This document shows positions 23,111 to 31,383 of a stretch of 47,578 nt of DNA, in pieces. Numbering within the stretch: the first letter of the stretch is position 1; every line of letters begins with the position of its first letter. The stretch comes from Candidatus Nomurabacteria bacterium RIFCSPLOWO2_12_FULL_40_42 (GTDB taxonomy: Bacteria > Patescibacteriota > Minisyncoccia > Phycocordibacterales > UBA9973). Location: assembly GCA_001786195.1 (NCBI GenBank), contig MFVS01000006.1, forward strand, positions 1 to 47,578, in the 5' to 3' direction. Under the pieces are notes generated by a model. That model was not told where the DNA came from, ran no database searches, and was given only the letters and a program-made list of their open reading frames with translations. The position numbers were made by a program, and so were the translations under genes.

Positions 23111-23983
23111 TTACACTGCAATTTCTAAAGGAATTCGAGGATAACTTCCATAATCAAATAACTCTGTATCTTCTGCTTTCCAATCAAACAAAGATATCCA
23201 TTCTTTTGTTTCAATGCGAGGTAAGGAATATTTATTTGCATCTCGAGAGAGTTGTTCTTTTGCGCCTTCCACATGATTTTCAAATAAATGTATGTCCGCA
23301 AGAAAACCGACCAGTTTGCCTTCCTTTAATCCAGATTCTTTGGCGATTAGGTGAAGCAGTAATGCATAACTTGCTATATTAAAGGGGAGACCCAACATTA
23401 CATCTACAGATCTTTGGTTCCAAAGAAGATTTAATTTTTCATTAATGACAGTGACTTGAAAAGAATAGTGGCAAGGAGGAAGTCCCATTTCTTCTAATTG
23501 TAGAGGATTCCACGCGCTCACAATCATTCGGCGGTCCCGCGGGTTTGTTTTTAATATTTCTATAAGTTTTTTTAATTGATCTATTCCTTTTCCACTGTAG
23601 TCAGTGTCATAACTTTCATATTTAGCATTAAAGTGTCTCCATTGGAATCCATAGATTGGACCTAAATCTCTTTCTTCCAACATGCGTTTTTTTGAAATTT
23701 CATCATGTCCATATATGGCTTTTTTGGGGGATGCCCATTCGTCCCATATGTGGTTGTTTCTTTCTATTAGCCATTTTTTATCGGTAATACCGTTTATGAA
23801 AAATTCTAGTTCAGTTGAGATCAATCGAAATGGCATTTTTTTAGTTGTTAGCAATGGGAAACCTTTTGACATATCGTGTTCGAACATGGATCCTGCAATG
23901 GTATATGCCGTCAGACCTTGGCGGGTGCTAACTTTATCGCCATTTTCTAAAACATTTTTCACTATATCTAAATAAGCTTTCAT
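23111..23983 (-). CDS. thyA: thymidylate synthase (ThyA)
   Basis: Methylates dUMP to dTMP using methylene-THF. 290 aa: phosphate-binding STRQGLTAYT, FHxxx-type GPIYGFQWRHF (109-118), DRRMIVSAWNP (150-160), nucleophile Cys171 in PPCHYSFQV, QRSVDVMLGLPFNIASYALL, and C-terminal YPRIPLEIAV. First gene of thyA-folA-dcd; folA starts 10 nt after its stop. A TCGACA/TATACT promoter (23991-24019, minus) predicts a 1-nt leader. Confidence 0.96.
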   Translation of the reverse strand: MKAYLDIVKNVLENGDKVSTRQGLTAYTIAGSMFEHDMSKGFPLLTTKKMPFRLISTELEFFINGITDKKWLIERNNHIWDEWASPKKAIYGHDEISKKRMLEERDLGPIYGFQWRHFNAKYESYDTDYSGKGIDQLKKLIEILKTNPRDRRMIVSAWNPLQLEEMGLPPCHYSFQVTVINEKLNLLWNQRSVDVMLGLPFNIASYALLLHLIAKESGLKEGKLVGFLADIHLFENHVEGAKEQLSRDANKYSLPRIETKEWISLFDWKAEDTELFDYGSYPRIPLEIAV

Positions 23984-23990
23984 CTCATCC

Positions 23991-24019
23991 AGTATATCTT
24001 TTCAATAAAATTTTGTCGA
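23991..24019 (-). promoter_or_regulatory. promoter of thyA-folA-dcd
   Basis: Minus strand TCGACA (24019-24014), 17-bp spacer, TATACT (23996-23991); predicted +1 at 23984, one base before the thyA ATG. Confidence 0.55.
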
Positions 24020-24067
24020 TTTTCTTTGTAAGTATTTTGGGAGGTGTGGATACTTGCTTAATTTTCT

Positions 24068-25114
24068 CTAATCTAAAAAAATCCTGTAAAAGAGAGAAAA
24101 AAGGTTAATAGCTGGGGAAAGAATATAGTCGAACCATTTTGGTCTATAGATCTCACAGTCAAACAAAATGGCATCTTTTTTCCAATTCTTCGCAATTTGT
24201 AATAATTTCAAAACCACCTTTCTATCTTTAAAAAAAATACCTATTTCGGAGTTAAAATCAAAAGACAAAAAGTCCAGATTCTGCGACCCAACCATGGCTT
24301 CACTCTCATCTAAGATGATAGCTTTGGCATGATTCATCTTTGGCTCAATATAAAATTTAATTCCTAATTTAGCGAGCTTGTAAATGTAAAAATAATTTAC
24401 CCGATCAATAATAAAATGGTCGGTAGTTTGAGGCACCAAAATTTCTACATTCACTCCGCGTAAGACAGCCTGGTGCAGCGCCGCTCGGAGCCAGCGTTTT
24501 GGTATGAAATACGGGGTGATTAAAATAATGCTATTTTTTGCCTGATTTAAATATTTTTTATAAATGCGTTTGAAATGGAACTTTTTATTGACTGGAGAAT
24601 GTTCTACGATCCAAGTATCTACTCTCGCTTTTTTGGTTTTTGTGCCGGCGCTTCGAAGTTCCCGGTCTTGACCTCCGGCCGCTAGGTAAGATTTTGCGAA
24701 AGACATGACTACTTTTTTTATTAAAGGGCCTTTTATGCTTACCATCAAATCATTCCAAAATCTGGAATTTTGGTGCAGATTAACGCCGCCAATAAAAGCC
24801 AGGCGTTCATCCACAACCAAAACTTTCCGATGCATCCGATGGAGCAAATAGGAAAGAGAAAGCACTTCGACTCCTGCCCTTTGCAGTTCCAAGATGGCGC
24901 CATCCTTTAAACCAGTGCTTCCCAGGGAATCTATTATAAGTTTTACTTGGAGACCAAGTTTTCCTTTTTCTTTCAATAAATTAAAAAAGTCGAAATCCTG
25001 CATATCGTTCTGGAAAATATACATTTCCAAATAAATTGACTTTTGGGCCAGAGATATGGCTTCATACATAGCTTTCCATGTCTTTTCGGAATTGGTGAAA
25101 AATTGGTAATTCAT
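24068..25114 (-). CDS. phospholipase D-like / cardiolipin synthase family protein
   Basis: 348 aa with two HKD motifs: HRKVLVVDERLAFIGG in the first half and NHAKAIILDESEAMVGSQNLD in the second, each with H-x-K-x4-D and a downstream Gly/Ser. This is the layout of cardiolipin synthases (condensation of two phosphatidylglycerols) but without the two N-terminal membrane helices, so it resembles the ClsB type. The start is MNYQFF at 25114: TATAAT on the minus strand (25126-25121) lies exactly six bases upstream, predicting a leaderless mRNA. Confidence 0.85.
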   Translation of the reverse strand: MNYQFFTNSEKTWKAMYEAISLAQKSIYLEMYIFQNDMQDFDFFNLLKEKGKLGLQVKLIIDSLGSTGLKDGAILELQRAGVEVLSLSYLLHRMHRKVLVVDERLAFIGGVNLHQNSRFWNDLMVSIKGPLIKKVVMSFAKSYLAAGGQDRELRSAGTKTKKARVDTWIVEHSPVNKKFHFKRIYKKYLNQAKNSIILITPYFIPKRWLRAALHQAVLRGVNVEILVPQTTDHFIIDRVNYFYIYKLAKLGIKFYIEPKMNHAKAIILDESEAMVGSQNLDFLSFDFNSEIGIFFKDRKVVLKLLQIAKNWKKDAILFDCEIYRPKWFDYILSPAINLFSLFYRIFLD

Positions 25115-25120
25115 ACGTAC

Positions 25121-25126
25121 ATTATA
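25121..25126 (-). promoter_or_regulatory. -10 of the phospholipase D-like gene, exactly leaderless
   Basis: TATAAT (minus) followed by six bases and ATG; +1 coincides with the start codon at 25114. Back-to-back with the promoter at 25143-25151. Confidence 0.6.
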
Positions 25127-25142
25127 CACAATTTTATTGATG

Positions 25143-25151
25143 TGCTATGAT
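25143..25151 (+). promoter_or_regulatory. extended -10 of the 40-aa basic protein, exactly leaderless
   Basis: TGC-TATGAT (TATGAT at 25146-25151), then six bases; predicted +1 at 25158, the A of ATG. Confidence 0.55.
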
Positions 25152-25157
25152 GGAGCT

Positions 25158-25280
25158 ATGGCTAAAAGAAATACAACTTTAAGTCCGAAAAATAGATCCA
25201 AGCATTCTCATAAGACCAAGAAACGACTGGCGATCAAGAAATTAATGCTGGCTAGAAAATCCAAAAAGATTTCGGTGTAA
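25158..25280 (+). CDS. 40-aa highly basic small protein
   Basis: Not recognised. It begins MAKRNTTLSPKNRSKHSHKT and continues through KKRLAIKKLMLARKSKK, with about 17 Lys/Arg in 40 residues and no Cys. Composition suggests RNA or ribosome binding, but it matches neither bL34, bL36 nor bTHX. Support for a real gene: an extended -10 element placed so that transcription starts at its ATG, and a clean stop. It is divergent from the phospholipase D-like gene. Confidence 0.6.
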   Translation: MAKRNTTLSPKNRSKHSHKTKKRLAIKKLMLARKSKKISV

Positions 25281-25307
25281 CTTTGCGTTGGGTTTTGTCC
25301 AACGCAT

Positions 25308-25991
25308 CTAAATATTGAAAACTGCCCCCTGGGTTTTGCCGTGTCTGGTTTTAGCGTCATAATCTATATTCGTCTCATCCAGTTCGGCATTGATACTCCG
25401 GAGACGTTTTTCGATGTATTGTTTAGAAGGCGCGCAGGCGCGAGTGCTAGATAAATTATTCAGATAATAAAAAATCTCGTTGGCCGATTTTTTGGCAAAT
25501 TCTATATGGCTGTCTTCATGCGTCCGTAAATTGGATATAAAAGTGTTCCATTTATGGGTGAGCGCAGAATTCGTCGCCGGCTGATTTTTCCACTTTGGCA
25601 TAACAATATTTATATGCAAACCGACCGCAATATTTTTTATTTCACACACTTGACCTTTCGTATAAGTGAAATCATACTTCCAATTTATGTTTGAATTGGT
25701 CACTGCCGTTCCGAAACTGCTTTCTTTCTCGTTTTTGAAAGGCGCGCAACTGGAGAGCTGGTAAAACACTTCGCTCTCCGTCTGACCTCGTATTTCATAA
25801 TTTGTTTCGTCGATCAAAGTAGTCAGTCCGGTTTCGGATGAGAGATCGATAAAATTATCTGACGGATTGATTAAACCGATGGCGCAGGCGATGGCGCTTT
25901 CAGAATATGAATAATATTTCCCGTTTATCACAACTAACACTGCCAGTCCGATCAAGATTGACCAAATGACTCTTTTTCGATGTTTTCCCAT
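25308..25991 (-). CDS. DUF922-type secreted zinc protease-like protein
   Basis: 227 aa from the preferred ATG at 25991. One N-terminal transmembrane/signal helix (VIWSILIGLAVLVVI), then a DUF922-like domain with TNYEIRGQT, KYDFTY, the HExxH-type sequence HEDSHIEFAK, and DYDAKTRHGKTQG near the C terminus. Two Cys near CAPF and VCEIK are probably paired. Enzyme activity of the family is inferred from HExxH only. TATATT (minus, 26003-25998) lies exactly six bases upstream of this ATG, supporting it over the in-frame ATG at 26144. Confidence 0.75.
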   Translation of the reverse strand: MGKHRKRVIWSILIGLAVLVVINGKYYSYSESAIACAIGLINPSDNFIDLSSETGLTTLIDETNYEIRGQTESEVFYQLSSCAPFKNEKESSFGTAVTNSNINWKYDFTYTKGQVCEIKNIAVGLHINIVMPKWKNQPATNSALTHKWNTFISNLRTHEDSHIEFAKKSANEIFYYLNNLSSTRACAPSKQYIEKRLRSINAELDETNIDYDAKTRHGKTQGAVFNI

Positions 25992-25997
25992 ATGGGC

Positions 25998-26003
25998 AAT
26001 ATA
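25998..26003 (-). promoter_or_regulatory. -10 of the DUF922 gene, exactly leaderless
   Basis: Minus-strand TATATT, then six bases, then ATG at 25991. Confidence 0.5.
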
Positions 26004-26088
26004 GTAAATCAAATCAGGCAATAAGTAAAGGTATCGAATAGCTTCACCAAAAAGGTTGCCAGCCAAGGTATCGTACCATACATTCAAT

Positions 26089-26117
26089 TTGCATCCCGTC
26101 CTTTTTTCCCATATAAT
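26089..26117 (+). promoter_or_regulatory. promoter of the ATP synthase operon
   Basis: TTGCAT (26089-26094), 17-bp spacer, TATAAT (26112-26117); predicted +1 at 26124, the A of leader-peptide D. Confidence 0.7.
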
Positions 26118-26123
26118 GCATAG

Positions 26124-26207
26124 ATGAATTCTGTTAGAAGCCACGGTCGTGGTTTAATAATTTTAACTAAGTCTAGTTACGGTTTTTTGACCGCGACTTG
26201 CTTCTAA
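26124..26207 (+). CDS. leader peptide D (uORF) of the ATP synthase operon, exactly leaderless
   Basis: 27 codons beginning MNSVRSHGRG and ending with TAA at 26205-26207, four bases before the atpI-like ATG (26212). It starts at the predicted +1. Its codons 3-6 (TCT GTT AGA AGC) encode S-V-R-S with different nucleotides from leader A (CCC GTA CGA AGT). The stop lies inside the 3' arm of the helix, allowing termination-reinitiation onto the next start. Confidence 0.55.
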   Translation: MNSVRSHGRGLIILTKSSYGFLTATCF

Positions 26208-26213
26208 CGGGAT
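26127..26213 (+). promoter_or_regulatory. start-codon-sequestering leader element, copy D
   Basis: GTTAGAAGC (26133-26141) pairs with GCTTCTAAC (26200-26208). The helix continues outward with wobble pairs, ATTCT against GGGAT, reaching the AU of the start codon, and inward as GTCGTGGT/ACCGCGAC. Inside, TAACTA-agtc-TAGTTA forms a hairpin; the 11-mer TAACTAAGTCT (26164-26174) also occurs in copy C. Confidence 0.7.
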
Positions 26214-26427
26214 GAACTGGAAACCAGTCATGATTTTTTATACCAAGACGACTTCTTGGATTGTGTTGTCTTTGCTTATCGGTCTGATAGTTGGCAAGTT
26301 TACCAAAAATCAGATCCTATTATTTATTTTCTTGATGATCGGTTTTGGCATTACATGTTCAGGAATTTATAAGGAGATAAAAGAATATAAAAAACAACTA
26401 GACAAAGAAAACAATGGCGGCAAATAA
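26212..26427 (+). CDS. AtpI-like membrane protein, first gene of the ATP synthase operon
   Basis: 71 aa with two transmembrane helices (about 11-30 and 33-52) and a basic/acidic C-terminal tail, the ATPase_gene1/AtpI pattern (WIVLSLLIGLIVGKF, GFGITCSGIYKEIKEY). AtpI helps c-ring assembly and is not part of the final enzyme. It overlaps atpB by 14 nt. The start lies at the 3' end of leader D. Confidence 0.75.
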   Translation: MNWKPVMIFYTKTTSWIVLSLLIGLIVGKFTKNQILLFIFLMIGFGITCSGIYKEIKEYKKQLDKENNGGK

Positions 26428-27244
26428 TATAATCCACGAAACAACTATTTACGCAGAACCGGTTTTCCATATCGGCAGTTTTCAGATTACTAATTCACTT
26501 TTAAATTCTTGGCTGGCGGTTTTGGTTATCATTGTTTTTTGCGTGGTGCTTAGGCTAAGGTTAAAACAGATTCCCGGCAAGATCCAACACATTTTTGAAA
26601 TTCTTTTGGAAGGCGCGCTATCCTTGTGTGACCAAGTGACCAACGACCGTAAAATAACTCTCAAAATTTGTCCCATCGTCCTCTCTCTTTTTATTTTTAT
26701 TTTAATAAATAATTGGTTTGGACTTTTGCCTTTTGTGGGTTCGATCGGGTATCTGGAGAGTATTGCCGGACGTTCTGTTTTTGTGCCTATTTTCCGGGCC
26801 GGTACGGCTGACATCAACACCACGCTAGCTTTAAGCATTGCGATTGTTATCGCTTCAAATATTTTTGGCATCATTACCATTGGCGTTTGGAAAATTTTTA
26901 ATAAATATGTTAATATCAAGGTGCTCGCAGATTCGGTGACCAAGTTCCGAGCGGATAAAAATGTCATCATCGTGGCGCCGATCAGTTTCTTCGTCGGCAT
27001 TTTGGAGTTAATCGGGGAAATGGCCAAAGTGGCTTCGCTTTCATTCCGGCTTTTCGGCAATGTTTTTGCCGGAGAAGTGCTCTTGGCCTCGATGGGCGCT
27101 ATTTTTCTTTATCTTCTGCCGGCCCCGTTTCTGTTTTTGGAGGTTTTTATCGGATTGATTCAGGCGCTTATTTTCTCACTCCTTGCGGCCGTATATTTCA
27201 CTATTGCGGCCCAGGACCACCAAGAGCATGAAGAAAAACATTAG
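26414..27244 (+). CDS. atpB: F1F0 ATP synthase subunit a
   Basis: 276-aa membrane stator subunit forming the proton half-channels. Conserved text: LILINNWFGLLPFVG-like segment at ~95-110, and in the penultimate helices SFRLFGNVFAGEVLLASM (the essential Arg in FRLFGN) and EVFIGLIQALIFSLLAAVYFTIA (Gln). About six transmembrane helices. Confidence 0.95.
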   Translation: MAANNIIHETTIYAEPVFHIGSFQITNSLLNSWLAVLVIIVFCVVLRLRLKQIPGKIQHIFEILLEGALSLCDQVTNDRKITLKICPIVLSLFIFILINNWFGLLPFVGSIGYLESIAGRSVFVPIFRAGTADINTTLALSIAIVIASNIFGIITIGVWKIFNKYVNIKVLADSVTKFRADKNVIIVAPISFFVGILELIGEMAKVASLSFRLFGNVFAGEVLLASMGAIFLYLLPAPFLFLEVFIGLIQALIFSLLAAVYFTIAAQDHQEHEEKH

Positions 27245-27273
27245 TAAAGGTTTAAACATTATTAGTAATTAAT

Positions 27274-27595
<322 letters not shown>

Positions 27596-27637
27596 TAGGT
27601 CACTAAGCGCTAGGTTCTAAAAACTAGCTAAAACCTT

Positions 27638-28087
27638 ATGAATGGATTCATAGAAACATTTCACATAGATTGGAGGTTGATGATTGCCCAGCTGTTTAAC
27701 TTTGGGATTGTTTTTTTGGCGTTTTATTTGCTCGCCGCCAAGCCGCTGCGTAAACTAATGAAAGAAAGGGGGGAAGAGATAGAGACAGGGCTTCAGAATG
27801 CTAAAGCTGGTATGGAAATGATTCAAAAAGCTAAAGAAGAATATGAGGAAAATACGATAAAACTTCGAAAGCAATCAATAGATACTCAGAAAGAACTTAA
27901 AAAAGAATTGGAAAAATTAAGAGATGAAAATATTGAAAGGATAAAAAAAGATGAAGAGGAATACGTAAAAAAGAGAGTCGTGCAATTCGAAATAGAGAAG
28001 AAAGCCTTGATTGAATCAGCTAAAGTTGAAATCGTATCTTTAGCCACATTGGCGGCTGAGAAAATAATGGATAAGAAAAACCAATAA
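27638..28087 (+). CDS. atpF: F1F0 ATP synthase subunit b
   Basis: 149 aa. One N-terminal transmembrane helix (AQLFNFGIVFLAFYLLAAKPL) followed by a long charged coiled coil (residues ~40-149) that forms the peripheral stalk. An SD is not seen; the spacer carries CTAG/ACCTT repeats. Confidence 0.93.
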   Translation: MNGFIETFHIDWRLMIAQLFNFGIVFLAFYLLAAKPLRKLMKERGEEIETGLQNAKAGMEMIQKAKEEYEENTIKLRKQSIDTQKELKKELEKLRDENIERIKKDEEEYVKKRVVQFEIEKKALIESAKVEIVSLATLAAEKIMDKKNQ

Positions 28088-28091
28088 GAAT

Positions 28092-28511
28092 ATGAAAAAT
28101 ATGTCAAAAATTTCCCCAAAAAATATAGCCGAAGCGATATATGAAACCACAATTGATAAGTCAGGCGTTCTGCTTGCTGAAACATTACGTCGCGGAGTGA
28201 AATTAATCCACAACAAACGAATGCTCGGCAAATCGGATGAGATTTTAAAAGCTCTCCAGAATATTTCTGATAAAAAAACGGGTACGATCAGAATGAAAGT
28301 CACCACAGCGAATAATTTGAGACCAGAAGAGAAAAAAAGAATTGAAAATGAAGTCAAAGAAAAATATAAAGGCAAATCGATCGTAAGTGAATTTTTTGAG
28401 AAAGAGGAACTGCTGGGCGGGATGCGGGTCGAGGTCGGAGATGAAGTTTTGGATACCTCCTACAGAAGTGGATTGAGGAAATTAGAAAGTTTTTTAAAGC
28501 AAGAAAAATAA
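28092..28511 (+). CDS. atpH: F1F0 ATP synthase subunit delta (OSCP)
   Basis: 139 aa, shorter than the usual ~175. N-terminal helices start ISPKNIAEAIYETT; the conserved C-terminal LLGGMRVEVGDEVLDTSYRSGLRKLESFL segment is intact. It links the b stalk to the alpha subunits. An alternative start at Met4 (28101) is possible. Confidence 0.9.
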   Translation: MKNMSKISPKNIAEAIYETTIDKSGVLLAETLRRGVKLIHNKRMLGKSDEILKALQNISDKKTGTIRMKVTTANNLRPEEKKRIENEVKEKYKGKSIVSEFFEKEELLGGMRVEVGDEVLDTSYRSGLRKLESFLKQEK

Positions 28512-28520
28512 AAGAAGCCT

Positions 28521-30020
28521 ATGTCAAACCACATTGTAGAAAATTTAAAAAAAGAGATCGAGAATTTTTCACTCCAATTGAAAGTCGAAAAGGTGGGTCA
28601 AGTGCTGGAAGTTTTCGATGGGATTGCCAAAGTTTCCGGTCTCTCTGAAATTAGATCTTCCGAAATGGTAACTTTTCCAAATGGCGAAATGGGGGTGGCG
28701 CTCAACCTCGAAGAAGACGCTGTGGGGGTGATCATACTTGGCGACTTTTCAAAAATAAAGGAAGGGGATGAAGTCAAGGCGACTGGAAAAATTTTAGAGA
28801 TACCGGTTTCGGATAGTATTTTAGGTCGGGTGGTAAATGCGATTGGCGGGGCGATTGATGGCAAAGGAACTATCAAAGCTGTTAAGACTTATCCGATCGA
28901 AAAAGTTGCTCCGGGAGTGGTCACTAGGCAGGGCGTGGATCAACCCGTTTCCACTGGAATTAAGGTGATCGATAGCATCATTCCAGTCGGTCGCGGACAG
29001 CGCGAGCTTATCATCGGCGATAGGCAGACAGGGAAGACTGCGCTTGCGATCGATGCCATTTTAAATCAGAAGGGGCAAAATATGATTTGTGTGTATGTTT
29101 CGATCGGTCAGAAAGATTCTAAATTACGAAAACTGCAAGCTCGCCTTGAAGCTGGCGGAGCTATGGATTACACCGTGATCGTTTCGGCTGGAGCCTCCGA
29201 AGCCGCGGCCATGTCTTATATCGCGCCCTATGCCGGTGTGTCCATCGCTGAATATTTTATGGATCAAGGAAAAGATGTATTAATTATTTATGACGATCTC
29301 TCCAAACACGCAGTAGCTTATCGAGAAATTTCTTTACTTTTGCGTCGTCCGCCGGGCCGTGAAGCGTATCCGGGAGATGTTTTTTATTTGCACTCTCGTC
29401 TTTTAGAGCGAGCATGCAGACGCAATGCAAAATATGGCGGCGGATCTATCACCGCCTTTCCAATTATTGAAACTCAAGCTGGAGACATCTCGGCTTATAT
29501 TCCGACCAACGTTATTTCGATTACCGATGGACAGATTTTCTTGGAGACTGATCTTTTTTATAAAGGGATTCGTCCGGCGGTAAATGTAGGCTCCTCAGTT
29601 TCTAGAGTGGGTTCTAACGCTCAGATTAAAGCGATGAAAAAAGTAGCCGGAACGCTTAAGCTAGACTTGGCGCAGTTCCGCGAACTGGAAGCGTTTTCCC
29701 AGTTCGGTTCGGACTTGGATGATTCGACCAAACGCCAACTTGAGCGTGGCAAGAGATCAGTAGAAATTTTAAAACAGCTTCAATATGCGCCAGTCAAGAC
29801 CGAGCACCAAGTGGTAACATTCTATGCTCTAACTAAAGGTTTTATGGACGATGCGCCGGTAGAGAAAATAAAAGAATTTGAAGCTGGGTTGATTGATTAC
29901 ACTGAAAGTCATGCCAAAGTTTTTTACAAAGAGGTCAAAGAAACTAAAATGTGGACTGAAAAAGGCGAGGAGCAACTTAGAAAAGCGATTGGGGATTTTA
30001 AGATGAGTTTTGGGAAATAA
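28521..30020 (+). CDS. atpA: F1F0 ATP synthase subunit alpha
   Basis: 499 aa. Beta-barrel N domain, P-loop GDRQTGKT at 166-173, [56 protein letters not shown], and the [19 protein letters not shown] arginine-finger region. Non-catalytic nucleotide-binding subunit of F1. The next gene, 7 nt downstream, is not atpG but an inserted BRO-N gene. Confidence 0.97.
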   Translation: MSNHIVENLKKEIENFSLQLKVEKVGQVLEVFDGIAKVSGLSEIRSSEMVTFPNGEMGVALNLEEDAVGVIILGDFSKIKEGDEVKATGKILEIPVSDSILGRVVNAIGGAIDGKGTIKAVKTYPIEKVAPGVVTRQGVDQPVSTGIKVIDSIIPVGRGQRELIIGDRQTGKTALAIDAILNQKGQNMICVYVSIGQKDSKLRKLQARLEAGGAMDYTVIVSAGASEAAAMSYIAPYAGVSIAEYFMDQGKDVLIIYDDLSKHAVAYREISLLLRRPPGREAYPGDVFYLHSRLLERACRRNAKYGGGSITAFPIIETQAGDISAYIPTNVISITDGQIFLETDLFYKGIRPAVNVGSSVSRVGSNAQIKAMKKVAGTLKLDLAQFRELEAFSQFGSDLDDSTKRQLERGKRSVEILKQLQYAPVKTEHQVVTFYALTKGFMDDAPVEKIKEFEAGLIDYTESHAKVFYKEVKETKMWTEKGEEQLRKAIGDFKMSFGK

Positions 30021-30026
30021 TTTTTT

Positions 30027-30872
30027 ATGGCCGGAACAAAAGAAAAAAATAAACACATTGCATTATTTGAAGGAAATAAAGTCCGAAGAGTTTGGCATGA
30101 TGAAAAATGGTTTTTTTCTGTGGTGGATATTGTGGCAATTCTTTCAGAAAGCGCAAATCCGAGAAGATATTGGAGTGATTTAAAAATCAAGCTTGCTACT
30201 GAAGGATATTCTGAGTTGTACGAGAAAATCGTACAACTGAAATTACAATCAAGCGATGGAAAATTATATGAGACAGACTGCTCTGATTTGGAAGGTATTT
30301 TTCGCATTATTCAGTCTATTCCATCGCCAAAAGCTGAACCATTCAAACAATGGCTGGCAAAAATTGGCAAAGAAAGAGTGGATGAAATTCAAAATCCTGA
30401 ACTTGCGATGGAGCGTATGAGAAGTTTATATGAGCAAAAAGGATATACTGGTGATTGGGTTGCAAAAAGAGTTCGTGGTATCGCTGTTCGGAATACTTTG
30501 ACAGACGAATGGAACAAGAGAGGTCTCAAGAAAGGAGTTGAGTACGCTATTTTGACAAACGAGATAATGCAAGGAACTTTTGATATGAAAGTTGATGATT
30601 ATAAAAAACATAAAAATCTTTCCGTTCAGCACAATTTGCGAGACCATATGGGAGATATTGAACTTATACTCACTATGCTTGCCGAAGCTACCACGACAAA
30701 ACTTTCTGTAGATCGGGATTCTGAAGGTTTTAATAAATTACATAACGATGCGAAAGAAGGAGGGGAAATAGTTGGAAAAACACGCAGAGAAATAGAAAAT
30801 CGTTCCGGTAAAAAGATTGCAACCAAAAATAATTTTTTGAATATCAAAAGTAAAAAGAAATTAAAAGATTGA
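30027..30872 (+). CDS. BRO-N/DinD-like protein inserted in the atp operon
   Basis: 281 aa. An N-terminal BRO-N-type domain (HIALFEGNKVRRVWHDEKWFFSVVDIVAILSES, then WLAKIGKERVDE) and a C-terminal DinD-like region (RMRSLYEQKGYTGDWVAKRVRGIAVRNTLTDEW, NLRDHMGDIELILTMLAEATTT). Such proteins occur in phages and mobile elements; DinD inhibits RecA filaments in E. coli. It starts 7 nt after atpA. Its first six residues, MAGTKE, and the first ~19 bases are nearly those of atpG (31384), as though the insertion copied or captured the atpG start. Confidence 0.8.
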   Translation: MAGTKEKNKHIALFEGNKVRRVWHDEKWFFSVVDIVAILSESANPRRYWSDLKIKLATEGYSELYEKIVQLKLQSSDGKLYETDCSDLEGIFRIIQSIPSPKAEPFKQWLAKIGKERVDEIQNPELAMERMRSLYEQKGYTGDWVAKRVRGIAVRNTLTDEWNKRGLKKGVEYAILTNEIMQGTFDMKVDDYKKHKNLSVQHNLRDHMGDIELILTMLAEATTTKLSVDRDSEGFNKLHNDAKEGGEIVGKTRREIENRSGKKIATKNNFLNIKSKKKLKD

Positions 30873-30897
30873 AAAAAGACTAATTCTGTAGTAATAT
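30869..30897 (+). promoter_or_regulatory. promoter of hicBA
   Basis: TTGAAA (30869-30874), 17-bp spacer, TAATAT (30892-30897); predicted +1 at 30904, three bases before the hicB ATG. It could also drive the downstream atpG-atpD-atpC. Confidence 0.55.
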
Positions 30898-30906
30898 TAA
30901 CTTATT

Positions 30907-31134
30907 ATGAAGAAATCAATTCACAACTATACAGCAGTATTTGAACGTAATGAAAACGATGGTTATACCGTTACTGTTCCTTCACTTCCTGGTCTTGTCA
31001 CAGAGGGCAGGAATCTTGATGATGCTCGTAAAATGGCAACAGAAGCCATTGAGTGTTATCTAGGGGGTATAGACAGGAATAAAATTCCGGTCGAAGGAGA
31101 TATTGCAAGTATTCGGCTTTCTGTGTTGGTCTAA
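30907..31134 (+). CDS. hicB: HicB-family antitoxin
   Basis: 75-aa HicB-like partial RNase H fold: YTAVFERNENDGYTVTVPSLPGLVTEGRNLDDARKMATEAIECYL. No DNA-binding C-terminal domain is apparent, so it is a short HicB. It neutralises the HicA toxin encoded immediately downstream (1-nt gap) and usually represses the pair. The antitoxin-first order matches one common hicBA layout. Confidence 0.88.
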   Translation: MKKSIHNYTAVFERNENDGYTVTVPSLPGLVTEGRNLDDARKMATEAIECYLGGIDRNKIPVEGDIASIRLSVLV

Positions 31135-31135
31135 T

Positions 31136-31366
31136 ATGCCTAGATTAAAGCGTCTGACTGCGAAAGACGTTTGTAAAATTTTACACCATATTGGATTCTT
31201 TGTTCATCATACTCACGGCAGTCATGTCCACTTAAGGCATAATGAAAAAATATATTTGCGTGTTGTAGTGCCTTACCACAACCGAGTTCTCGCACCGAAA
31301 ACATTAAAATCAATTATTGTACAAGCAGAATTATCAAAAGAGGAAATAAGATATTTTTTTACCTAA
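31136..31366 (+). CDS. hicA: HicA-family mRNA interferase toxin
   Basis: 76-aa dsRNA-binding-fold toxin: LTAKDVCKILHHIGFFVHHTHGSHVHLRH, with the catalytic His in the GSH motif, and a VPYHNRVLAPKTLKSIIVQAELSKEE C-terminal region (P-x-H-x-x-x-L-x-x-x-T-x-x-x-I-I). The start at 31136 follows the hicB stop by one base. An upstream in-frame ATG at 31103 would overlap hicB and add nonfamily sequence. Confidence 0.88.
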   Translation: MPRLKRLTAKDVCKILHHIGFFVHHTHGSHVHLRHNEKIYLRVVVPYHNRVLAPKTLKSIIVQAELSKEEIRYFFT

Positions 31367-31383
31367 AACCTGGAACCTAATTT

